Positions 56,017-64,000 of a DNA stretch of 64,000 bases are shown here, piece by piece. Origin of the DNA: Planctomycetaceae bacterium (lineage in GTDB: Bacteria > Planctomycetota > Planctomycetia > Planctomycetales > Planctomycetaceae); assembly GCA_017795105.1 (NCBI GenBank), contig CP051247.1:372001-436000 (forward strand), read 5' to 3'. How positions within the stretch are numbered: position 1 is the stretch's first letter; each line of letters starts with the position of its first letter. The position numbers and the translations under genes were made by a program. The notes under the pieces are model-generated. The model did no database searches. It worked only from the letters and a program-made list of their open reading frames with translations, and was not told the origin of the DNA.

Positions 56017-57021
56017 CTAAGTCTTCGGTCCTTCCGGGAATAGCATGCTCACGCTCGTCCGATCGTGCACCGACCGAATTGCGGCAGCGAAGACGTCGGC
56101 GACCGTGACCACGTGCAGTTTCGGGCAGGCATCAACCGGAAGCGGCTCGATCGTATCGGTCGAGAAGAGCTTCGTGATCGGGCTGTCCATGATCTTCGGC
56201 ACGGCAGCCATCGTCAGGGCGGCATGGGAAACAGCCGCGTAGATTTCGTTCGCTCCCCGATCCTTCAGCAGTTCAGCCATGGAAATCAGGGTGCCGCCCG
56301 AGATCGTGAAGTCATCGACAATGACGACGTTCTTGTCTTTGACGTTTCCGATGATCTCCAAGACTTCCGCGTTCTCGGTATGATCAGCCCGTTCTTTATT
56401 TCCGATAACGACCGGCACCCCGAGCAGCCGGGCAAACGCCGAAGCTCCTTTGGCGAAACCAACATCCGGGCTGCAGATCACCAGATTCGGAATGCCAAGC
56501 GAGCCAATGTGATTGGCCAGAACGTAGCGGCCGTAGAGATGGTCGACCGGGATGTGGAAGAAGCCCTGAATCTGTGGACTGTGCAAATCCATCATCAGAC
56601 AGCGATCGGCTCCTGCCTGTTCGATGGCGTCGGCACACACACGAGCGCGGATGGACACTCGCGGCTCGTCTTTTTTATCCCCCTTGGCATAGCTGAAGTA
56701 GGGGACGACGGCTGTCACGTTCTGTGCACTGGCGCGTTTGAGAGCATCGATCCAGAACAGCAACTCCATGAAGTTGTCGTTCACCGGGTGATGCACACCC
56801 TGAATGATGTAGCAGTCGCGACCGCGAACATTCTCCAGCGCTCGGACGAACACGTTTCCATCGCTGAACGTGTGAGTTTCCGCCGGTGTGAGTGCGATTC
56901 CCAGTCGGGAGGAAATCGCTCGTGCGAGCTGCTGATTCGCTGAACCGGCGAGCACGGCCAGATCTCCCTGTGGAGCCTGAAACGGCATCGCCCGGGGTCC
57001 GGTGAACTCGTGATATGGCAT
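56017..57021 (-). CDS. prs: Ribose-phosphate pyrophosphokinase
   Basis: A 334-residue enzyme making PRPP from ribose 5-phosphate and ATP. Motifs: DLHSPQIQGFFHIPVDHLYG (core DLHSPQIQGFF), the PRPP loop VVIVDDFTISGGTLI and the N-terminal block ETHTFSDGNVFVRALENVRG (core ETHTFSDGN). ATG 57021 is used; GTG one codon upstream is possible. The N-terminal 12 residues before the family start look like an extension. It has its own promoter candidate. Confidence 0.96.
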   Translation of the reverse strand: MPYHEFTGPRAMPFQAPQGDLAVLAGSANQQLARAISSRLGIALTPAETHTFSDGNVFVRALENVRGRDCYIIQGVHHPVNDNFMELLFWIDALKRASAQNVTAVVPYFSYAKGDKKDEPRVSIRARVCADAIEQAGADRCLMMDLHSPQIQGFFHIPVDHLYGRYVLANHIGSLGIPNLVICSPDVGFAKGASAFARLLGVPVVIGNKERADHTENAEVLEIIGNVKDKNVVIVDDFTISGGTLISMAELLKDRGANEIYAAVSHAALTMAAVPKIMDSPITKLFSTDTIEPLPVDACPKLHVVTVADVFAAAIRSVHDRTSVSMLFPEGPKT

Positions 57022-57081
57022 CACGCCTGATTCCTATCGACTCAAAGAAGTAAGTTCGCCCCTGTCGGACGTCAGCTGGCC

Positions 57082-57109
57082 ATGATACAGGGGATACTTT
57101 GAACCACAA
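57082..57109 (-). promoter_or_regulatory. Candidate promoter for prs
   Basis: On the minus strand TTGTGG (57109-57104), a 16-base spacer and TATCAT (57087-57082). The prs ATG is 61 bases further. The spacing equals that of the hpf and sodA promoters. Confidence 0.4.
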
Positions 57110-57224
57110 GGACATCGGCAGATTTGCCCCTGGGACCACAGTCCGTCAGGAATTGCGTCTATTCTGCGTACTGAACAGGCGGAAAACTCAGCCAGACGTC
57201 GCCCGCTTCCACGCTAAATCGCGT

Positions 57225-59036
<1,812 letters not shown>

Positions 59037-59156
59037 GGCACATCCATTTGCCGGCTTCGGCGGTCGATCGTGACCGCGTTACGTTGGTGAGAATCATCAA
59101 GCAGTAGTGGTGTGGCAGATATTAGCCCACAGCCGATGGTCGCATCCAGACCAGAT

Positions 59157-60683
59157 TTACTCCTCGACCACCGGAAATCTCGCCGCGGCTTCCTGGCGAA
59201 GCTGCTCGGCTCGCTCCAGCTGCCCCAGCGATTCCAGCAGGCCAGCTGCTCGCAACGTGGCGGCTCTGGCCAGCGGAACATTCCTGGCATCGATCATCGT
59301 CAGCCAGAGATACCGGGCAGCGGCCAGCTCCTTCTGCACGATGCGTTCGTACCCCTGTCCAAGAACGAACATGGGCCCCGTCCGGTACGACTCCGAAAGA
59401 TCGACCAGCTGACGTTCCCAGCGTTCCAGATCGCCATCGACCAGATTCCGTTGCAGCAGTTCCCGCCGCCACAGCTGACAGCGTGCCAGATTTCGAATTT
59501 CAGGAACCGGGCTGTAAAGCAGCTCTCGAATCATCTTTTCCGCTTGTGATCCCTTGTCCGGCGAGACCAGAAGCCAGCTGCAGGCGATCAACCGATCGTA
59601 CGAATTCCGCATCCATAACGAGGTGACGAGCCGATCGATCGACTCATCGGCCGCGAGAGTCTCTTCCGCCCAGCGCCGTTCATCCGCACTCAGCTTTTCG
59701 TCGTGCCAGTGTAGAGGGATCACGTTAAGGTGCCGCGATTCGGGGTCCCGTTTCACCAGATCGTCATGCTTCACCCGAGCCTGCATCCAGTCGCCACGGT
59801 TGATTGCCGCTTCGATCTGACTGGCGACAATCTCCCGCTGCATCCACAATCGGGGCTCGGCGGAAAGGGCGTCCCCCAGCAGCCGATCGGCTTCGGCGTA
59901 CCGTCCTTCACGGATTGCCTCGAGTCCTTTCTGATGGGGCGTCTTTCGATCCGCCAGGTAGGCGACGACATCTTCGGTCGGAATCTCTTTTATCGTGTCG
60001 GGCGATTTCACACGGAAGGTCATCTGCCGTTGATTGAACTCCAGGATCTGCCCATTCAGAGCGATCCGTCCTCCCAGTGAACTCGAGCGATAAACCACCG
60101 TGTCTGCAGACAACCGCGTTGTCAGACCGACCACGGTGAGAGCGAAGAGAATGGCTGGAAGTTTCACTCGTGTGGGCCCCGCTTTGTCTCTAACTGAAGG
60201 GTCCGGATCGGCCGATCCTCGGGGTGAAGCCGACCACCAGCAGATCGCCAGTTGCACCACGCCCCACGTAATCATCACATCGGCGATATTGAAGATGCCA
60301 GTTCGTATCGGGCCGAGTCCCATGTTCATGAAGTCGATCACGATGCCTTCGCGGAACAGACGGTCGATCATATTCCCGAGTCCTCCCGCGAGCACAATGG
60401 CCAGCCCCCAGCGTTCCCCGGAAGTGAGATTCTTTTTCCAGACCAGGACCGCCACGATTCCGACCAGCAGCACGGCATTCACGATGATTGTGAGCGTGAA
60501 GCGGACCACGAGTGGAGCATCGGCTCCGAGCCCGAGAAAGGTTCCCATGTTCTCGGCGTAAACCAGTCGAAACGTATCGCCAAAATACGATTTCGCTGGC
60601 AGACCGATCAGGGTGGTTCTCGCCCAGATCTTCGTGAGCTGGTCCACCAGCAAACTCGCGATGACAAACAAAGTCACTCTCAT
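59157..60683 (-). CDS. lspA: Signal peptidase II fused to a TPR-like domain
   Basis: A 508-residue protein. Residues 1-155 are a normal LspA (cleaves prolipoprotein signal peptides): the spans ASLLVDQLTK start, N-M-G-T-F in the first loop, catalytic Asp in GGLGNMIDR and Asp in FNIADV. From about residue 173 a second hydrophobic segment (LPAILFALTVVGL) looks like the signal peptide of a separate secreted protein, with an in-frame GTG at 60167. The rest is TPR-like with no catalytic motif. The frame is open throughout, so it is a true fusion or two genes joined by loss of a stop. ATG overlaps the VWA stop (ATGA). Confidence 0.88.
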   Translation of the reverse strand: MRVTLFVIASLLVDQLTKIWARTTLIGLPAKSYFGDTFRLVYAENMGTFLGLGADAPLVVRFTLTIIVNAVLLVGIVAVLVWKKNLTSGERWGLAIVLAGGLGNMIDRLFREGIVIDFMNMGLGPIRTGIFNIADVMITWGVVQLAICWWSASPRGSADPDPSVRDKAGPTRVKLPAILFALTVVGLTTRLSADTVVYRSSSLGGRIALNGQILEFNQRQMTFRVKSPDTIKEIPTEDVVAYLADRKTPHQKGLEAIREGRYAEADRLLGDALSAEPRLWMQREIVASQIEAAINRGDWMQARVKHDDLVKRDPESRHLNVIPLHWHDEKLSADERRWAEETLAADESIDRLVTSLWMRNSYDRLIACSWLLVSPDKGSQAEKMIRELLYSPVPEIRNLARCQLWRRELLQRNLVDGDLERWERQLVDLSESYRTGPMFVLGQGYERIVQKELAAARYLWLTMIDARNVPLARAATLRAAGLLESLGQLERAEQLRQEAAARFPVVEE

Positions 60684-61678
60684 CAGCGGCTGAACTCGTT
60701 GGTGTCGCGATAACGATAGGTCCCGCCGTTCTGAGCGGCGAGCTTCTGCAGGAAGTTCGGCAGCTTCAAGTCGCTCGGCTGGATTCCGAATTCAATGCAG
60801 TGAATGGCAGCTCGCCCATTATTCTTCCGGCGAATCTCGTCGAGCTCTTTCGCCGACATCGCCGGCTCAGCCGCGTCTGTCAGAAAGAAGATCACCTCTG
60901 GAGAATACGAGAGCGCTTTCGTCAGGGCAGGGAAGTGAGCGGTGCCGCCGCTGTTGTCCATCTCACTGACGAAACTCTGTGCTCGCGACATGTTCGCCGC
61001 AGTGGCCCAATGGATCTCAGGCTTCCCACGATTGTCCCGGAACTCGAACATGCTGTCGTTGTAGAAGATGATCTGGAACTTGTGGGTCCCATCGAGTCGC
61101 TGCAGGCTCGCCATCAATTCCGACTTGGCTTGTCGAAAAGAATTGTTCCTGCTCATGCTGCCCGAGCAGTCGATCACATACAGCAGGACTCGTCCCTGTG
61201 TGGCGATCTCGAAGAACTTCGTCGTACTCGGAATTCCCGCCGTCGCTTCGGGAGCAGCAGCCGGGATCGCTTCGGCGATCGCCTGGGATGTCTCGGTCTT
61301 TGGCATCGCACTCTGCGAGGGACCGGGGCCAATCAAGCTCTGCGGACTCAAGTCCGGCAGCTCAGTCAACGGAGCTTCCGCCATCGATTCCGGAAGCTCC
61401 GGCAATGCGGGAAGTTCGGGAGCAGTGACTTCCGATTCGGGAGTCGGCTCTTCCTGCGGAGCCTCTGCGGGCGGCGTTTCGTAGCGAATCCCGACTTCGC
61501 GGTAGACTTCGGCCGAACCGAAATCGCCCTTCTTCCCGCAGCTGTTGAGGTTCGTGATGATCAACCAAGCCAGCAGAGCATGCACACACAGCGATCCCAC
61601 GAACGCCACCGGGGACGTCCAGAATCGATCGTGATGCAGCTGATGGGAATACATGCGAACGCCGGAAAGATTTGTCAT
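60683..61678 (-). CDS. VWA-domain membrane protein
   Basis: A 331-residue protein. There is one N-terminal membrane span (VAFVGSLCVHALLAWLIIT), then a Pro/Glu/Ala-rich linker (about 60-150), then a VWA domain with a good MIDAS, DCSGSMS, from residue 165. The C-terminus ends in YRYRDTNEF. It is translationally coupled to the lspA fusion. It could present a VWA domain to the periplasm; partner unknown. Confidence 0.85.
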   Translation of the reverse strand: MTNLSGVRMYSHQLHHDRFWTSPVAFVGSLCVHALLAWLIITNLNSCGKKGDFGSAEVYREVGIRYETPPAEAPQEEPTPESEVTAPELPALPELPESMAEAPLTELPDLSPQSLIGPGPSQSAMPKTETSQAIAEAIPAAAPEATAGIPSTTKFFEIATQGRVLLYVIDCSGSMSRNNSFRQAKSELMASLQRLDGTHKFQIIFYNDSMFEFRDNRGKPEIHWATAANMSRAQSFVSEMDNSGGTAHFPALTKALSYSPEVIFFLTDAAEPAMSAKELDEIRRKNNGRAAIHCIEFGIQPSDLKLPNFLQKLAAQNGGTYRYRDTNEFSR

Positions 61679-61779
61679 CGGAGCCTACGGAAAAATCAGC
61701 GTGGGCTCCGCTGGAAGTCTATTCCTCTCATATGACCGAGGTCAACGTGACTCCGACAAGGGACTTACGACACGCGCAT

Positions 61780-61814
61780 AAAAAAAGCCTCGTACACCGA
61801 GGTGTTAACGAGGC
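61780..61814 (-). terminator. Strong intrinsic terminator, minus strand
   Basis: Stem GCCTCGT-ACACC-GA-GGTGT-TA-ACGAGGC (61787-61814), then seven Ts on the minus strand (61786-61780). It lies about 100 bases upstream of the VWA start and does not follow any ORF on its strand within 460 bases. Confidence 0.8.
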
Positions 61815-62115
61815 GAATAACCGTAACCTCCCGATTTGCGACGGTGGAGTCGCTGCGAGAAGGGTGCGAATCGAGTAGTGTCCAGCACTCACTCATGAAT
61901 GATTCGGACCCTCGCTAAAGGGTTGGCACCTCCGACGGAATCTGGGGAGCGATACGGGAATTCATAAGATTTCGCTGAGGGTATTGATCGGCAATTGCCC
62001 CCGGCGAGATCGGAAAATCTCAGAATTTTGCGATCGCTGCAAGAGGAAAATTTGCCCGCAGCGAACGATTCCCATCGGTCGCGCTCAACAAGTCGAAACG
62101 CTGCCTCAGGTTAAG
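61815..62115 (-). ncRNA. Candidate small RNA between two terminators
   Basis: About 300 bases with no convincing ORF lie between the cyclophilin terminator (62116) and the terminator at 61780, both on the minus strand. Several short hairpins are present on the minus strand, for example CCCT-N6-AGGG at the 61910-61921 region and GCGAC-N6-GTCGC at 61838-61853. A separate transcript ending at 61780 would explain the second terminator. No promoter could be fixed, and no known RNA family was recognised. Confidence 0.25.
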
Positions 62116-62154
62116 AAAAAAACGGGAGAATATCTCGAAGACATTCTCCCGTTT
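62116..62154 (-). terminator. Intrinsic terminator after the cyclophilin gene
   Basis: Perfect 12-base arms AAACGGGAGAAT (62120-62131) and ATTCTCCCGTTT (62143-62154) with an 11-base loop, followed by seven Ts on the minus strand (62122-62116). It lies 124 bases after the cyclophilin stop. Confidence 0.85.
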
Positions 62155-62277
62155 CGGTGTTTCACTCAAGTCGGCTTTGAGCGAATCGCTCTACCGTGTG
62201 TCCGCGAATGAGCGTTGATTGGCATGTCACGCTGTATCGTTCGCGGACGGAACGGTTACACCTTCAAGTAAACTGCT

Positions 62278-62892
62278 CTAGCGTTCGACGATCGAAGCCT
62301 TCTTGACGTAGTCGAGCTTCGGGAAGTACTCGTTAAGGTACCGGTTTCCGAGCTGCTCGATGTAATCCTGACGTGGCTTTTCACCGTACTCAGCGTTGAT
62401 CTTGTCGACATTTTCCATACCGGAAACGACACGACCGAATGGCGAGAATCCCTGTCCGTCAAGGAAGGTGTTCTCACCCAGGTTGATGAACAGCTGCGTG
62501 GTGCGGGTGTTCGGACCAGCCGTGGCGTAGGTCAGCGTGCCGCGAACGTTCTTCTGCTTTACGGGATCGTCCTTCAGAACGTCCTTATCCCATTTGGCCT
62601 GAGTTTCCGGATCGCCACTGATTCCGAACTGGACGATGAATTCCGGTACAACGCGGAAGAAACGGGCGTCGTTGTAAAAACCTTCCTTCACAGCTTTGTA
62701 AAAATGGTCAGCTCCAATGGGCGCCCAGGAGCGATTGACTTCAACAACGACGTCACCAACCGAGGTTTCCAGCTTCACGAAAAACTGCTCGGGAGCCTGA
62801 GGATCGGCTGCCTGTCCGACGGCGGGAGCCACGCAAAATGCTGCTGCACAAGCAAAAACCGCAAAAGCTCTCATAGCGAAAGATTTGATCAT
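62278..62892 (-). CDS. Secreted peptidyl-prolyl isomerase, cyclophilin type
   Basis: A 204-residue protein with a signal peptide (MRAFAVFACAAAFCVAPAVGQAA, cleavage near residue 28). The cyclophilin fold shows ARFFRVVPEFIVQFG (Arg/Phe active-site segment), TTQLFINLGENTFLDGQGFSPFGRVV (core QLFINLGEN) and the C-terminal extension. It folds periplasmic proteins by proline isomerisation. AGGAG lies nine bases before the ATG at 62892. Confidence 0.95.
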   Translation of the reverse strand: MIKSFAMRAFAVFACAAAFCVAPAVGQAADPQAPEQFFVKLETSVGDVVVEVNRSWAPIGADHFYKAVKEGFYNDARFFRVVPEFIVQFGISGDPETQAKWDKDVLKDDPVKQKNVRGTLTYATAGPNTRTTQLFINLGENTFLDGQGFSPFGRVVSGMENVDKINAEYGEKPRQDYIEQLGNRYLNEYFPKLDYVKKASIVER

Positions 62893-63065
62893 ACCTGATA
62901 ACTCCTGACCTGACTTTTCCTTATTCGGGTTCCTCTGCGAGCGGATCGTCTACGGTGGATCCACCCTCGCAGCAGGAAGGATAGCAATCCCGATACCAGC
63001 CGTCAGGTGAATCTCGCGAAAATCACGAGATTGCGCCAAGTCCGCGAGTAGAGGCGAAACGGCAG

Positions 63066-64000
63066 TCAGCGGTAGATTCGCAGACCAGGTGCGGTCGAAA
63101 CAGCGGACCGCTCTGGAGAAGGTGCCTCGCTCTTCGGCCTGGGTCGCAAAGCCGTGGTCGGTCGGCGCTGAGGCGTGAACTTCAACCGCGGTGCACGGAC
63201 CGCGTGATAGTTCACCAGCAACGCGGCTCGCACATGCGACAGCGGGCAGGTCGTGTAGCGGTAACTCTGCAGCTGATGATTCGACCACAATTTTGTCGCT
63301 CGAGCCACATCGCGATCGTCGGTGCGGATCTCGACGGCGTCGTCTCCGAACTTGCATGAGGCCTTCAGCAGATGCTGCATCAGGACCGAGAGCAGGGAAT
63401 GACGAGGAACACCCGCAATGTCTTCCGCAAACAGACTGACGACTTCGAGTCCATCCCGATGCACGAAGCTGACAGCTCCGGCGATCGGCTGGCCATCGAG
63501 TGTCAGCACGCCAACATCGAGGCAGTCCCGCTCTGCAGCCTGCAGCGAGGTCGCATGCAGAACATCCCGTGAATCGTCATCCGCCAGCTTGAGACAGCGT
63601 TGCAGAAGACGCTCCGTATTCTCCTGCGAGGAGGGATCGTCCGCATCGGACCGGCTGTGCTCGAATCGCAGCACGCCCCGATTTCGACAATCGGCCTCGG
63701 CTGCTTCAATCGCTTCGCGAACTTCGGAGCGTTTCCGTCCGAGGAATTCGTCCCATGTTCCATCGAACTCGATCCCGGCAATCTGACTCCAGGCCCGCTC
63801 GACGGGTTTCCAACCGATGTTCCGCATCGAGGTCGCGGTACGAGCCAGATCGACGCGATCCCGGTCGATGTAAGGAAGGTCGAGCAGGTCCCAGCCGTTC
63901 TTGTTATTCGAGAGATATCGCAAAGAAGCCGCGAGCGTGGCAGCTGAGTTGGGGCCAATCGGCCCGTACCAGTTGCCAAGATTATCCAGCGGGTATGTCA
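63066..64000 (-). CDS. GNAT/BioF2-like acetyltransferase, 5' end beyond window
   Basis: The reading frame extends without a stop to base 64000, so the N-terminus is missing. The protein resembles BioF2-like/CelD-type acyltransferases: near the visible start LGNWYGPIGP, later SLRYLSNNKNGWDLLDLPYIDRDRV and in the middle the acetyl-CoA-binding segment PIAGAVSFVHRDGLEVVSLFAEDIAG (core AGAVSFVHRDG). The C-terminal tail is basic and Pro-rich. Such proteins act in polysaccharide or cell-wall acylation in related phyla; the substrate is unknown here. Confidence 0.85.
   Translation of the reverse strand, partial: TYPLDNLGNWYGPIGPNSAATLAASLRYLSNNKNGWDLLDLPYIDRDRVDLARTATSMRNIGWKPVERAWSQIAGIEFDGTWDEFLGRKRSEVREAIEAAEADCRNRGVLRFEHSRSDADDPSSQENTERLLQRCLKLADDDSRDVLHATSLQAAERDCLDVGVLTLDGQPIAGAVSFVHRDGLEVVSLFAEDIAGVPRHSLLSVLMQHLLKASCKFGDDAVEIRTDDRDVARATKLWSNHQLQSYRYTTCPLSHVRAALLVNYHAVRAPRLKFTPQRRPTTALRPRPKSEAPSPERSAVSTAPGLRIYR

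Overview
The window looks like chromosomal DNA of a planctomycete. The signs are a DUF1559 pilin-like protein, the MoxR / DUF58 / BatA / VWA gene set extended with NPCBM and trypsin/PDZ proteins, a large FHA plus PQQ-propeller protein beside two ExbD proteins, moderately high GC, and many GTG starts with weak ribosome binding sites. This assignment is inference from gene content; there is no rRNA here. Almost every base is accounted for by ordinary chromosomal genes. No prophage, insertion sequence or CRISPR array was seen.

Layout. 1-6012 (minus strand): a metal-homeostasis operon with two paralogous CobW GTPases, a FeoB-like transporter, a flavin oxidoreductase with a cysteine-rich tail and a hypothetical protein. 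It is headed by a sigma70-type promoter whose -10 lies inside a 9-5-9 dyad. 6706-8259: a secreted serine hydrolase. 8323-8396: tRNA-Pro(GGG). 8512-11509 (minus): the most interesting locus. A 57-residue peptide with nine cysteines at perfect three-residue spacing (11 in all) is followed by an intrinsic terminator, a DUF692/MNIO oxidase, a candidate partner protein and an ABC-type membrane domain without an ATPase. This reads as an undescribed RiPP pathway of the bufferin/methanobactin kind. 11883-14174: ergothioneine genes egtB-egtD, divergent from the peptide gene. 14171-20095: the ligase-associated DNA repair cluster (ExoMBL, ATP-dependent ligase, DEXH helicase, PdeM). 20119-24011: a secreted esterase, a DUF1559 protein and uvrB.

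24257-40438 (minus): one ten-gene, 16-kb run, moxR-DUF58-batA-VWA-DUF4175-like-two coiled-coil/low-complexity envelope proteins-NPCBM-HtrA-like protease-degenerate HtrA-like protein. 40771-43518: a DUF480 protein, ribosome hibernation factor, PTS IIA and an atypical HPr. 43612-47610: GlcD, a small lipoprotein, enoyl-CoA hydratase, a phosphate acyltransferase and a HIT protein. 47617-54935 (minus): two ExbD proteins (one with an N-terminal zinc ribbon), an FHA/PQQ membrane protein and a solute-binding-like protein. 55133-64000: Mn-type superoxide dismutase, PRPP synthetase, a GT39 glycosyltransferase, an LspA-TPR fusion, a VWA protein, a cyclophilin and a truncated GNAT protein.

Two intergenic elements (24088-24213 and 55829-55982) share one architecture: two head-to-head copies of a unit made of GGGTRG, two hairpins and CARGAGG, with different but compensating stem sequences. 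Two strong minus-strand terminators at 61780 and 62116 bracket about 300 structured, ORF-free bases that could encode a small RNA.
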